Source: an uncultured Hungatella sp. (lineage in GTDB: Bacteria; Bacillota; Clostridia; Lachnospirales; Lachnospiraceae). From it: DNA of 50,934 nucleotides. The translations under genes and the position numbers were made by a program. The notes beneath the pieces are model-generated. The model worked only from the letters and a program-made list of their open reading frames with translations, was not told the DNA's origin and did not search any database. The stretch spans positions 1 through 50,934 of the forward strand of contig CAJUPP010000018.1 of assembly GCA_910588325.1 (NCBI GenBank), in the 5' to 3' direction. Positions 42,807 through 50,934 of this stretch are shown piece after piece. Numbering within the stretch: position 1 is the first letter of the stretch; each line of letters starts with the position of its first letter.

Positions 42807-44483
42807 TTACACTGTAATCTTAAAGGAACTTTTCAGAGAAACAATGCGGTTAAATACCGGATGCTCTTCTCTGCTATCTTTACAGTCCACACAGAAATAT
42901 CCATTTCTCACAAACTGGAAACTGTCAAATGCTTTCGCAGTCTTCAAAGCCGGTTCCGCATAGCATTCTTTTAAAATTGTCAGAGAATTGGGATTTAAGT
43001 TCAGTGTACCGTCATCGTTTAATTTTCCTTTTTCTTCATCCACAATATTCTCATACAATCGGCATTCTACCTGCTCCGCCGTGGAGACTGCCACCCAGTG
43101 AATGGTTCCCTTTACCTTTCTCTTATCAAATCCGGAACCGCTTTTCGTCTCCGGGTCATAGGTTGCATGGACCACCGTCACATTTCCGTTCTCGTCCTTC
43201 TCGCAGCCAGTACAGGTCACAAAATAAGCTCCCATCAACCGAACTTCATTGCCTGGGAAAAGACGGAAATATTTCTTCGGAGGTTCTTCCATGAAATCCT
43301 CTTTCTCGATATACAATTCTCTTCCAAAAGGAACCTCCCTTTCTCCCAGACTTTCATTTTCCAGATTATTAGGGATGGAAAGCATCTCTGTCTGTCCTTC
43401 GGGATAATTGTCAATCACCAGCTTCACCGGATCTAAGATTGCCATCATCCTGGGCTTCTTCATCTTTAAATCCTCTCTGATACAGTACTCCAGCATAGCA
43501 TAATTCACGGAACTGTTTGCCTTTGACACACCTACCAGTTCTACAAATTTCTTGATAGACTCCGGCGTATATCCTCTTCGTCTGAGGGCGGCTATGGACA
43601 CTAGCCTGGGATCATCCCAACCATCCACAATTCCATCCTCCACCAGCTTTTTAATATATCTCTTTCCTGTGACCACATTGGTCAGATACAATTTGGCAAA
43701 CTCAATCTGCCTGGGCGGATTCTCAAATTCACATTCCTTTACCACCCAATCATACAGAGGCCTGTGATCCTCAAATTCCAGGGTACAGATCGAGTGCGTG
43801 ATATGTTCCACCGCATCCTCGATGGGATGAGCAAAATCATACATCGGATAGATGCACCATGCATCTTTCGTATTATGATGGGTATTGTGGGCCACCCGGT
43901 AGATAACCGGATCCCTCATATTGATGTTAGGGCTTGCCATATCAATCTTGGCTCGCAGCACCTTCTCCCCATCCTGATACTTCCCTTCCTTCATCTCCTG
44001 AAACAGCTTTAAATTTTCCTCAACGCTGCGGTTGCGGTATGGACTCTCCTTCCCTGGTGTGGTAAAATCCCCCCGGTATTCCCGAATCTGATCCGCACTT
44101 AAATCACAGACAAACGCTTTCCCTTTCTTAATAAGAAGAACTGCACATTCATACATCTGCTGAAAATAATTGGATGCAAAAAACAGGCGGTCCTCAAAAT
44201 CTGCTCCCAGCCACTTCACATCTTCAATAATAGACTGTACAAATTCTTCCTTTTCCTTTGTAGGGTTCGTATCATCAAAACGCAGGTTAAACTTTCCGCC
44301 ATATTTCTGTGCCAGACCATAATTCAGTAAAATGGACTTGGCATGACCGATATGAAGATATCCGTTAGGTTCCGGCGGAAAGCGTGTCTGCACATGGGTG
44401 TACACCCCCTCCTCCAGATCTTTATCAATCTCCTGCTCAATAAAATTTTTAGAAACATCTAAAGCTTCCCTGTTGTCTTCCAT
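42807..44483 (-). CDS. glnS: Glutaminyl-tRNA synthetase
   Basis: A 558-residue class I synthetase charging tRNA-Gln. HIGH is HIGHAKS at 44-50 after RFPPEPNGYL; the nucleotide site includes DDPRLVSIAALRRRGYTPES, and the anticodon-binding beta-barrels fill the C-terminal 200 residues. The KMSKS position reads VVTGKR, a divergent form. FPPEPNG distinguishes it from GluRS. Many Firmicutes lack this enzyme and use the GatCAB route. The ATG at 44483 follows GGAGG. No T-box is seen upstream. Confidence 0.96.
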   Translation of the reverse strand: MEDNREALDVSKNFIEQEIDKDLEEGVYTHVQTRFPPEPNGYLHIGHAKSILLNYGLAQKYGGKFNLRFDDTNPTKEKEEFVQSIIEDVKWLGADFEDRLFFASNYFQQMYECAVLLIKKGKAFVCDLSADQIREYRGDFTTPGKESPYRNRSVEENLKLFQEMKEGKYQDGEKVLRAKIDMASPNINMRDPVIYRVAHNTHHNTKDAWCIYPMYDFAHPIEDAVEHITHSICTLEFEDHRPLYDWVVKECEFENPPRQIEFAKLYLTNVVTGKRYIKKLVEDGIVDGWDDPRLVSIAALRRRGYTPESIKKFVELVGVSKANSSVNYAMLEYCIREDLKMKKPRMMAILDPVKLVIDNYPEGQTEMLSIPNNLENESLGEREVPFGRELYIEKEDFMEEPPKKYFRLFPGNEVRLMGAYFVTCTGCEKDENGNVTVVHATYDPETKSGSGFDKRKVKGTIHWVAVSTAEQVECRLYENIVDEEKGKLNDDGTLNLNPNSLTILKECYAEPALKTAKAFDSFQFVRNGYFCVDCKDSREEHPVFNRIVSLKSSFKITV

Positions 44484-44580
44484 ATTCTTCCTCCATCGGT
44501 AATATTCCCAATAATAGGTTATCATAACATATTATTTAAAGTTCGAAAAGGGGCCAATCTATAAAACATTTATCCTTTTT

Positions 44581-44614
44581 AAATAAATATACCTCACAGC
44601 TGGCTGCAAGGTAT
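44581..44614 (-). terminator. Terminator of frameshifted coiled-coil gene
   Basis: On the minus strand ATACCTTGCAGC pairs with GCTGTGAGGTAT across a 2-nt loop (G-U pairs included), followed by ATTTATTT. Confidence 0.7.
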
Positions 44615-44630
44615 CTAAAAAACATATGTA

Positions 44631-44941
44631 CTAAACAATTCTGCTTTTCACTTCCGCCATCTCTTTTTCAAGATTCTTCTCTCTTTCTATAAGATAATTT
44701 ACCTTTCCTTCATAGGCCAGGTTCTTCTCTGCTGCCGGAATCGCCTGATTAAGCTTTTTTGTAAGTTCAATAAAGCTCTCTGCCACTAACTGAATGTTTC
44801 TGTCCGTAACATTCTCAATATGCAGTTCCAGACTTGTTACCTTTTATCTAATCTCTCAATATTTGCCCTCAAACTCTGCATGTCTGCTTCCGTGCTCCGA
44901 ATTTCTAACAATAGTAAATCCATTTTTTCATTCTCTGTCAT
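44631..44941 (-). pseudogene. Small coiled-coil protein gene with a frameshift
   Basis: The ATG at 44941 follows AAAGGAG by seven bases. Translation gives 34 residues (MTENEKMDLLLLEIRST... to IERLDKR) and stops at 44837. Restoring one A in the AAAA run at 44842-44845 makes LDKKVTSLELHIENV continue in a second frame to a stop at 44631, giving ~103 residues. The repaired protein is a Leu/Glu/Lys-rich coiled coil; I know no function for it. A terminator follows directly. The lost base is in a homopolymer, so a sequencing error is possible. Confidence 0.7.
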
Positions 44942-45113
44942 ATTATTACTCCTTTTACAACCCCTCAGACATTTACGAGTAACTGGGATTAGTATATCAT
45001 AGATAGACTGCAACGTCTATCCGATTATCAAGGTAGCTTTGGATAAATGCAACGCCTTATAACAATCTGTGCATAGGAACAATGAGAATATGAAAAGAAC
45101 TATTATAGACCAA

Positions 45114-45140
45114 CAAAAGTCCTGGAAACCAGGACTTTTG
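45114..45140 (-). terminator. Terminator of tRNA-Thr
   Basis: A perfect 12-bp stem CAAAAGTCCTGG with its complement and loop TTT/AAA; the minus-strand arm ends in CTTTTG directly after the tRNA. Confidence 0.85.
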
Positions 45141-45143
45141 CAA

Positions 45144-45216
45144 AGCTGATGACGAGACTCGAACTCGTGACCTCCTCATTACCAATGAGGTGCGCTACCA
45201 CCTGTGCCACATCAGC
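45144..45216 (-). tRNA. tRNA-Thr (anticodon GGT)
   Basis: The 73-nt cloverleaf has acceptor stem GCTGATG/CATCAGC, anticodon stem CCTCA/TGAGG with loop TTGGTAA, T-arm ACGAG/CTCGT with TTCGAGT, and discriminator T. The D-stem has one mismatch. CCA is not encoded. Promoter TTGACA-17-TAATAT lies upstream. Confidence 0.93.
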
Positions 45217-45254
45217 AACCGTTTCTCGCTTAAACTTCTGTTCAAGCCTTAGTT

Positions 45255-45283
45255 ATATTATCATGAGTTATAAGATTTGTCAA
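45255..45283 (-). promoter_or_regulatory. Promoter of tRNA-Thr
   Basis: Minus-strand TTGACA (45283-45278), 17-bp spacer, TAATAT (45260-45255). Confidence 0.75.
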
Positions 45284-45334
45284 CTACAAATTTATTTTCC
45301 TGAAAGCAGAAAAAACCGTAACCCTCATTCTGTT

Positions 45335-45351
45335 TTTTACATAATGTAAAA
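45335..45351. promoter_or_regulatory. 17-bp palindrome upstream of DUF4397 gene
   Basis: TTTTACATAATGTAAAA is a perfect palindrome with a central A, 21 bp before the DUF4397 start codon. It could be an operator, but its AT-richness weakens the case. Confidence 0.35.
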
Positions 45352-45372
45352 TAAAAACAATGAGGCATCTAT

Positions 45373-46395
45373 ATGGCTGTTAATACTCTCAATCAACAAC
45401 TGACCCCCTCTGCTGCCCCGGATATGAAAGTAGCACAAACCGATCCCAATGTATCCAGCGCCCACTTGACAGACGCAGACTACGGATTAGATACTCCTGC
45501 CGCCACGGAAGAAGGCACCCCTGCTGCTTCCGGAAATTCCGGCAGCAATAACAACTACGGAATATCCACCCCAAACTATACGGAAGGCGGGATTCCGGCC
45601 TATCCCGGAAATGATAATAACTACGGTATCAATACTCCAAACTATACGGAAGGCGGAATTCCGGCCTACCCTGGAAACAACAATAATGTCACAATCCTTC
45701 CCAGCTTTCCTTCTTTCCCGTCTTTCTGCCCAAGCTGCCCTTCTACCAGCTATGGACAGGTAAGATTTTTAAATGCTTCTACCAACAATTTTTCCATCAA
45801 TATTACTGTTGATAGTACAACATATGCATCGAATATCAGTTTTGGTACAATCACCGGCTACAGTACCATTTCTGATGGTTTCCACACCATAACCGTACGG
45901 CGTTCCACCGGTCTGCGCGCCATGCTGGTACAGCAGACATTTCCATTCTCTGCCAACGAAAGATACACAATGGTTTTGGTAGATTCTGCCCAGGGCGGCG
46001 TCAATCTGATTCAGGTGCCAAGCACCAGCTGTAGCAATATAAGCTCTAATATCGGCTGCTACCGGGTAGCCAATATGGCGTACAGCGGCTCTAATTTCGA
46101 TGTAATGCTTTACAGCCATGATGCGGTATTCCGCAACGTAGGTTTTGAAGATGTCACTGCTTACAAACAGGCAGCCGCCGGCTCCTATCAGTTCTATATT
46201 ACCAATGCGGCCAACTTCACCGTAATCCGGGAGCTTCCGGCTCTTGTCATCGGTGCTGTAGTCACCGGCACCTTCACCAGCGAACCCCTGGTATCCTATC
46301 AGGTGGATATCTCCGGAAGAAGCAAATACACCTCCTATCTGATCGGCAATACCTGGTCCGGCAGTAATTTCCGTGTCCTTACAGTTGAAGATTAA
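45373..46395 (+). CDS. DUF4397-domain protein with N-terminal tandem repeats
   Basis: A 340-residue protein. Residues 60-81 and 82-103 are near-identical 22-residue repeats (NNYGI-TPNYTEGGIPAYPG), and residues ~36-55 are a degenerate third copy (YGLDTPAATEEGTPAASGN). A short FPSFPSFCPSCPS linker with two Cys follows, then DUF4397 beta-sandwich sequence: YGQVRFLNASTNNFSINITV, later CYRVANMAYSGSNFDVMLYS. No signal peptide or anchor is visible. GAGG precedes the ATG by seven bases. DUF4397 proteins are often surface or spore-associated, but the role here is unknown. Confidence 0.8.
   Translation: MAVNTLNQQLTPSAAPDMKVAQTDPNVSSAHLTDADYGLDTPAATEEGTPAASGNSGSNNNYGISTPNYTEGGIPAYPGNDNNYGINTPNYTEGGIPAYPGNNNNVTILPSFPSFPSFCPSCPSTSYGQVRFLNASTNNFSINITVDSTTYASNISFGTITGYSTISDGFHTITVRRSTGLRAMLVQQTFPFSANERYTMVLVDSAQGGVNLIQVPSTSCSNISSNIGCYRVANMAYSGSNFDVMLYSHDAVFRNVGFEDVTAYKQAAAGSYQFYITNAANFTVIRELPALVIGAVVTGTFTSEPLVSYQVDISGRSKYTSYLIGNTWSGSNFRVLTVED
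45550..45681 (+). repeat. Two 66-nt tandem repeats in DUF4397 gene
   Basis: Units 45550-45615 and 45616-45681 encode the same 22 residues with few differences, many silent. A diverged third unit lies just upstream, suggesting repeat expansion. Confidence 0.85.
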
Positions 46396-46408
46396 CCATT
46401 GCGGCTTT

Positions 46409-46436
46409 GGCGGCTTTTTGAACTTTAAAAGCCGCC
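46409..46436. terminator. Hairpin between convergent DUF4397 and rlmB genes
   Basis: GGCGGCTTTT (46409-46418) and AAAAGCCGCC (46427-46436) form a perfect 10-bp stem. Tails are weak, so termination efficiency is uncertain. Confidence 0.55.
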
Positions 46437-46478
46437 GCACCTGCCGCTTTCCCTTTTCACATCAAAAAACGTTCTGCC

Positions 46479-47222
46479 TTAAGGTTTGCCCAAGCGCTGA
46501 CGCACAATCTCATAGGCCAGCACTCCTGCAGCCACTGAGGCATTGAGAGAGTCAATATCCCCCTTCATTGGAATCGAAGCTGTCATGTCACATTTTTCCT
46601 TTATCAGTTTCCCCACCCCATCGCCTTCGTTGCCGATTACCAGCCCTATGGGCCCGGTCAGATTCAAGCGGTACATAGATTCTCCCGCCATATCCGCACA
46701 TACAAACCACAGTCCCTCCTTCTTCAGCTGTTGGATGGCAGACGCCAGATTGGTCACCTTTGCCACCGGAGTATAATTCAGTGCGCCGGCCGAGGTTCTG
46801 GCTACCGTTGCCGTCAGTCCCACCGCACGATGCTTTGGAATGATAACTCCATGGGCACCGGCCAGATTGGCCGTACGGATAATCGCTCCCAGATTATGAG
46901 GATCCTCAATCCCGTCTAAAAGGAAAATAAACGGCGGTTCTCCCTTATCCCTGGCCCGCTTCAGAATCTCTTCCACAGATCCATACGCATAAGCCGGAGC
47001 CAGAGCCAAAACCCCCTGATGGTGGCCCGTCTGGGACAGCTGATCCAGACGCTCCTTAGCCACATAATTTATAATAGTATCCTGCTTTTTCGCTTCTCTT
47101 AAAATCGTCTGTATCGGGCCGTCCTTACAGCCGTTTAAAATATATAATTTATCAATGGTTTTCCCGGAGCGAAAAGCCTCCAAAACCGCATTCCTGCCCT
47201 CTAAAAATTTCTCTTCACTCAT
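46479..47222 (-). CDS. rlmB: 23S rRNA 2'-O-ribose methyltransferase RlmB (TrmH family)
   Basis: A ~247-residue SPOUT methyltransferase that methylates a 23S rRNA guanosine using SAM. An N-terminal substrate-binding domain (LEGRNAVLEAFRSGKTIDKL) precedes the knot: DGIEDPHNLGAIIRTANLAG, GLVIGNEGDGV and DSLNASVAAGVLAYE. The ATG at 47222 overlaps the mrnC stop; a TTG at 47231 is possible. It is last in the dagK-ispF-cysS-mrnC-rlmB operon. Confidence 0.94.
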   Translation of the reverse strand: MSEEKFLEGRNAVLEAFRSGKTIDKLYILNGCKDGPIQTILREAKKQDTIINYVAKERLDQLSQTGHHQGVLALAPAYAYGSVEEILKRARDKGEPPFIFLLDGIEDPHNLGAIIRTANLAGAHGVIIPKHRAVGLTATVARTSAGALNYTPVAKVTNLASAIQQLKKEGLWFVCADMAGESMYRLNLTGPIGLVIGNEGDGVGKLIKEKCDMTASIPMKGDIDSLNASVAAGVLAYEIVRQRLGKP

Positions 47223-47673
47223 CTGCTCCAAACTCTCCCAATTTATCCAGTCCCATTCCTGTTAATTCCACCATGCGGACAAATCTTTCTGTCAAAAACA
47301 GATATCCGATCAATGCCTCAAACCCGGTAGCCATACGGTAATCAATCATGGTAGCATGCTTTGCCATGGTGGCAGATTTGGCATTCCTGCCCCGTTTGAA
47401 GACAGCCAGTTCTTCTTCTGTCAGTTCCGTCTCCAAAAGCTTAATCAACCTGGCCTGTGTCTCCGCTTTTACCAGGCTGGCACTTTTCCTGTGCATCTTA
47501 TTCACCTGCATATTCCTACGCTTTACAACCATGGTTCTTATCATCAGCTCATACACGGCATCTCCCATATAAGCCAGAACAAGAGGCGAATAGGACGCAG
47601 CATCTGTTTGTTTCAAATGAAAGGTATCTTTATAAGCCTTCAAAAAATCTGTCACTACTGCACTCTCTTCCAT
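47215..47673 (-). CDS. mrnC: Mini-ribonuclease 3
   Basis: A 152-residue RNase III-like nuclease that matures 23S rRNA ends. It has the shortened RNase III domain (SPLVLAYMGDAVYELMIRT with the catalytic Asp, and ATGFEALIGYLFL) and lacks a dsRNA-binding domain. Its start lies inside the cysS 3' end (19 bp overlap) and its stop overlaps rlmB, indicating tight translational coupling. Confidence 0.96.
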   Translation of the reverse strand: MEESAVVTDFLKAYKDTFHLKQTDAASYSPLVLAYMGDAVYELMIRTMVVKRRNMQVNKMHRKSASLVKAETQARLIKLLETELTEEELAVFKRGRNAKSATMAKHATMIDYRMATGFEALIGYLFLTERFVRMVELTGMGLDKLGEFGADE

Positions 47674-49067
47674 TTCACGCCTTCCCTGGTGTCCTCAAGA
47701 ACAATTCCCATATCCAGAAGCTTACCTCTTATCTCATCTGCCAGAGCAAAATTCTTCTCTTTCCGTGCCTGCCCTCTGGCTTTAATCATATCCTCGATTT
47801 CCTGATCCAAAATCTCCGCCTTTCTCTCCGCGATAATCCCCAGAACATCACACAACTTTTCAATGGTTTCCTTAAGATAAACGACATATTCCTTGCTGCT
47901 GTTTTCATCTGTGGTGGAATTGCTTAATTTCACCAGTTCAAACACTGCAGAAATCCCGTCCGCCGTGTTAAAATCATCTTCCATGGCCGCTTCAAACTTT
48001 TTAATTAAATCTCCTGCTTCCCTGATTCCTTCCTCTTCTTTTTGGCTCAGGCTTTTTTTCTGTGCCTTTTTCTCCAGGTCACACAGCTTCTCCACACCGG
48101 TCAGTATCCGCTCCAAACCGTTCTTCGAGGCCTCCATCAATTCGGCACTGAAATTTAACGGACTACGGTAATGGGCGCTGAGCATGAAGAAACGCAGAAC
48201 CTGCAGGTCATATTTCTCGCTGATCTCACGAACCGTAAAAAAGTTTCCAAGAGATTTGGACATCTTTTTATTATCAATATTTAAAAATGCATTGTGCATC
48301 CAGTACTTTGAAAATTCTTTTCCATTGGCAGCTTCGCTCTGGGCAATCTCATTCTCATGATGAGGGAAAATCAGATCCTCGCCTCCTGCGTGAATGTCAA
48401 TCTGGTCGCCTAAATATTTCTTAGCCATAACAGAGCACTCAATATGCCATCCCGGCCTTCCCTGACACCACAAAGACTCCCAGTAAGGTTCTCCCTCCTT
48501 CTTAGGCTTCCACAACACAAAGTCAGAAGGATCTTCCTTTCCCTCTTCCCCCGTAACCTTGATTTCACGGAATCCGGACTGAAGTTCATCCAGATTCTTG
48601 TGGGACAATTTACCGTATTCTTTAAAGGAAGAGGTTCTGAAATATACGGTTCCATCCTCTGCCTTGTATGCATGACCGGAAGTTATAAGGGTTTTTATCA
48701 TCTCCAGCATACCGTCAATCTCCTGTGTCGCCAAAGGATGGGTAGTTGCCGGCTTTACATTCATACCTGCCATATCCTTCTTGCACTCTTCAATGTAACG
48801 CCTGGAAATAACCTCAGAGTCTACACCTTCCTCTATGGCTTTCCCTATAATCTTGTCATCCACATCCGTAAAATTAGACACATAGTTCACATCATAACCT
48901 TTATACTCAAAATAACGTCTCACCGTATCAAACACAATCATAGGCCTGGCATTGCCGATATGAATAAAATTGTATACCGTAGGGCCGCATACATACATCT
49001 TTACCTTTCCCTCTTCCAGGGGCACAAATTCCTCTTTCATTCTTGACAACGTGTTGAATATTTTCAT
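47655..49067 (-). CDS. cysS: Cysteinyl-tRNA synthetase
   Basis: A 470-residue class I synthetase. HIGH is HIGNARP near residue 36 after the zinc-ligand segment CGPTVY; further zinc ligands are in CSVMA and FPHHENEIAQSE; the KMSKS loop is KKMSKSLGNF. The C-terminal helical anticodon domain ends in GKLLDMGIVLEDT. GGAGG precedes the ATG. It is coupled to mrnC. Confidence 0.98.
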   Translation of the reverse strand: MKIFNTLSRMKEEFVPLEEGKVKMYVCGPTVYNFIHIGNARPMIVFDTVRRYFEYKGYDVNYVSNFTDVDDKIIGKAIEEGVDSEVISRRYIEECKKDMAGMNVKPATTHPLATQEIDGMLEMIKTLITSGHAYKAEDGTVYFRTSSFKEYGKLSHKNLDELQSGFREIKVTGEEGKEDPSDFVLWKPKKEGEPYWESLWCQGRPGWHIECSVMAKKYLGDQIDIHAGGEDLIFPHHENEIAQSEAANGKEFSKYWMHNAFLNIDNKKMSKSLGNFFTVREISEKYDLQVLRFFMLSAHYRSPLNFSAELMEASKNGLERILTGVEKLCDLEKKAQKKSLSQKEEEGIREAGDLIKKFEAAMEDDFNTADGISAVFELVKLSNSTTDENSSKEYVVYLKETIEKLCDVLGIIAERKAEILDQEIEDMIKARGQARKEKNFALADEIRGKLLDMGIVLEDTREGVKWKRVQ

Positions 49068-49141
49068 ACTCTTCCTCCATCTACACTCTATAAATTACCG
49101 ATTTTTTCTTATAACCTTCTGTCCTCTCACAAGTTAATCGT

Positions 49142-49696
49142 TCAGAGCTTTTGTTCTTTCTTCGGACATCCTGCACATCCCGGACATCCTGTACTGCTTA
49201 TCCGATCATCATGACAGTAATCCTCTACTGTTACTAAAAGCGCAATCGCCTGGGAGGAAATGCCCTCTCCCGTTCCTGTGAACCCCAGCCCTTCCTCCGT
49301 CGTAGCCTTTACACTGACCTGTTCTTCAGAAATCTTTAATGCCTCTGCAATATTTTTTATCATCCCGGGACGGTATACCGCCAGCTTTGGCCTCTGGGCA
49401 ATAATGGTCGCATCGATATTCTCGATCACATATCCCCGTTCTTCCAGCAGTTCTCCTACATGTTTCAGAAGTTCTATGCTGGAAATCCCTTTGTAGGCTG
49501 GGTCCGTATCCGGAAAATGCTGCCCGATATCCCCCAAAGCTGCTGCCCCCAGCAGAGCATCCATCACCGCATGAACCAGCACATCCGCATCCGAATGGCC
49601 CAAAAGCCCTTTCTCATACGGTATTTTCACGCCCCCTAAAATCAAATCTCTGTCTTCCACCAAACGGTGTACGTCATATCCCTGCCCGATTCTCAT
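49142..49696 (-). CDS. ispF: 2-C-methyl-D-erythritol 2,4-cyclodiphosphate synthase with Cys-rich tail
   Basis: A 184-residue enzyme of the MEP isoprenoid pathway. Metal ligands Asp8, His10 and His42 are in GQGYDVH and ADVLVH; GHSDADV and ATTEEGLGFTGTGEGI are conserved. The catalytic body ends near residue ~158. The extra ~25 residues end in TGCPGCAGCPKKEQKL, a C-x2-C-x2-C tail that might bind a metal. It is upstream of cysS in the same operon. Confidence 0.95.
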   Translation of the reverse strand: MRIGQGYDVHRLVEDRDLILGGVKIPYEKGLLGHSDADVLVHAVMDALLGAAALGDIGQHFPDTDPAYKGISSIELLKHVGELLEERGYVIENIDATIIAQRPKLAVYRPGMIKNIAEALKISEEQVSVKATTEEGLGFTGTGEGISSQAIALLVTVEDYCHDDRISSTGCPGCAGCPKKEQKL

Positions 49697-49768
49697 CTAT
49701 TTTTGGCCTCCCTGAACCTGTATTGCATACCTGCTTATATTCCGTCTCTACAACTGATTTTCCACAGC

Positions 49769-50692
49769 TTAAACCATCATCCGAAGCTTCTGTGGGATAC
49801 AACGGATATGAACGTCCTTCTGAGACAGACAGTCCTCTCCATCTGCATGAAGTGCCAACGGACGCTCCATATGAATCTCCACCTCACTGCAATTATAATT
49901 CCGAAGTCCCGGCTTTCTGCAGCGTCGCCCCAAAAAGGCATCCATCAACACAGGAATCAGCTTCCTCTTCTTTCCATGATGCACCACACACACGGTCAGC
50001 TTCCCGTCACATGGATCTGCCCCGGGAGCAAACCGGAATCCACCTCCCTCATAGGGATGAATATGGGCAGATACGAAATAAATATGATTAAACTCCACCT
50101 TCTGAATGCCATCTAAAATCAGATACCCTTTTGCCGGCTTGGCAAATAAAAACATCTTCATTCCTATAATGGCATAGCTTAATTTCTCCAAATGAATCCT
50201 GCTTAATACTTTTCTTATCTTTGATTCCGAAATCTCCCGGCAGACCAATGCGTCCAGTCCGATTCCGGTGCTTACCGCAAAGCGGCGGTGAAACAGCTGC
50301 TCCCCATAAGAAATCACACCGTAATCCAATAGTCGGAACCGTTTTGGAGATACCACCCTTTTTAAACACCACAAAGGGTTTTTAGGAAGATGCAGACTTT
50401 TCGCCAGGTCATTACCGCTGCCTGCCGGAATGTATCCCAAAGTGACAGGACCGCAGAAATCCAGACCGTCAACCGTCTCATTGATGGTTCCATCCCCGCC
50501 TACTATGATAATAATTTTAGGTTCCCTGCATTTTTGTGTCAAAGCCGCTGCAAATGCACTGGCGTCTCCCGCTTTGTCCGTCAGAAAAACCTGATGCTCT
50601 ATGTTCAGATAAGCCAGCCTTTTTTCCAGCCGTCTCCATATTTTCTCTCCCTGCCCTCCTCCGGCATTAGGATTCACAATAAAACTGTACAT
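49769..50692 (-). CDS. Diacylglycerol/lipid kinase family protein
   Basis: A 307-residue lipid kinase of the DagK/YegS/BmrU family. It begins MYSFIVNPNAGGGQG, the nucleotide site is IIVGGDGTINETVDGL with GSGNDLAKS, and the C-terminal sandwich includes GGGFRFAPGADPCDGKL. It should phosphorylate diacylglycerol or a related lipid at the membrane face. AGGAGG precedes the ATG, and a promoter lies at 50749-50721. It is first in the operon with ispF and cysS. Confidence 0.9.
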   Translation of the reverse strand: MYSFIVNPNAGGGQGEKIWRRLEKRLAYLNIEHQVFLTDKAGDASAFAAALTQKCREPKIIIIVGGDGTINETVDGLDFCGPVTLGYIPAGSGNDLAKSLHLPKNPLWCLKRVVSPKRFRLLDYGVISYGEQLFHRRFAVSTGIGLDALVCREISESKIRKVLSRIHLEKLSYAIIGMKMFLFAKPAKGYLILDGIQKVEFNHIYFVSAHIHPYEGGGFRFAPGADPCDGKLTVCVVHHGKKRKLIPVLMDAFLGRRCRKPGLRNYNCSEVEIHMERPLALHADGEDCLSQKDVHIRCIPQKLRMMV

Positions 50693-50720
50693 AGCAGCCT
50701 CCTGTCTTTTGCTATTCTAC

Positions 50721-50749
50721 AGTATAGCATAGTTCCTGTAAAATGACAA
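50721..50749 (-). promoter_or_regulatory. Promoter of lipid kinase-ispF-cysS operon
   Basis: Minus-strand TTGTCA (50749-50744), 17-bp spacer, TATACT (50726-50721). Confidence 0.7.
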
Positions 50750-50834
50750 AAAATATAATAAAAAAGTTCTGTTAAATTTTTATAACCTGTTCCATACCCA
50801 CCTACCATTTTTTTCAAAATTTTTCAAAAAATTG

Positions 50835-50863
50835 TTGACAATTTGGACAACAGCGTTTATACT
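50835..50863 (+). promoter_or_regulatory. Promoter of tRNA-Val
   Basis: TTGACA (50835-50840), exactly 17 bp, TATACT (50858-50863). It is near consensus, as expected for a stable-RNA operon. Confidence 0.85.
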
Positions 50864-50881
50864 AATAAAGCAGTTTGACAT

Positions 50882-50934
50882 GGGGTCTTAGCTCAGCTGG
50901 GAGAGCATCTGCCTTACAAGCAGAGGGTCACAGG
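50882..50934 (+). tRNA. tRNA-Val (anticodon TAC), truncated by window end
   Basis: The 5' acceptor GGGGTCT, the D-arm GCTCAGCTGGGAGAGC, the anticodon stem CTGC/GCAG with loop CTTACAA, and the start of the variable and T arms are present. The 3' acceptor lies beyond the window. More tRNA genes may follow. Confidence 0.92.

Overview
The window looks like chromosome of an anaerobic, spore-forming, low-to-mid GC Firmicute of the Lachnospiraceae type (Enterocloster/Hungatella-like; the genus is inferred). Support comes from the clostridial block plsX-acpP-rnc-smc-ftsY, groES-groEL behind a CIRCE element, a GerA-family germination protein, a YesN-type AraC regulator with its sugar importer, canonical sigma-A promoters and AGGAGG ribosome binding sites. 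No integrase, transposase, phage gene or CRISPR array was seen.

Positions 1-10270 (minus strand) hold a polysaccharide-utilisation locus. A membrane-anchored AraC-family regulator is followed by an LplB-type permease, a damaged solute-binding protein, a heparinase II/III-like lyase, a Cys-type sulfatase, an uncharacterised putative (alpha/alpha)-barrel enzyme and the start of a Gfo/Idh/MocA oxidoreductase. The enzyme set fits a sulfated, uronate-containing glycan. The regulator and permease promoters share the same dyad at the same distance from -35. The importer has decayed: the binding protein lacks a signal peptide and is frameshifted, and the second permease is missing.

Positions 10600-16440 hold a cyclophilin, a SIMPL lipoprotein, a hemerythrin fused to a possible CheX-like domain, and a plus-strand cluster of two alpha/beta hydrolases and an ATP-grasp ligase of unknown product.

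Positions 16600-28800 (minus strand) hold a CLC antiporter/channel, threonine ammonia-lyase, ftsY, smc, rnc, acpP, plsX, two orphan pseudopilins, ilvC and ilvN. The acpP flanks carry unusual structured spacers.

Positions 28900-37440 hold a GltD-like oxidoreductase, an acyltransferase, recQ, a 730-bp gap with several hairpins and a strong promoter (candidate small RNAs), a GerA-family protein, a second acyltransferase and a TIM-barrel sugar isomerase/epimerase.

Positions 37690-50934 hold guaB, a small membrane protein, groEL-groES, an acidic anchored protein, glnS, a frameshifted coiled-coil gene, tRNA-Thr, a DUF4397 repeat protein, the operon dagK-like/ispF/cysS/mrnC/rlmB and a truncated tRNA-Val. 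Functional calls rest on motif recognition by eye, without database searches.
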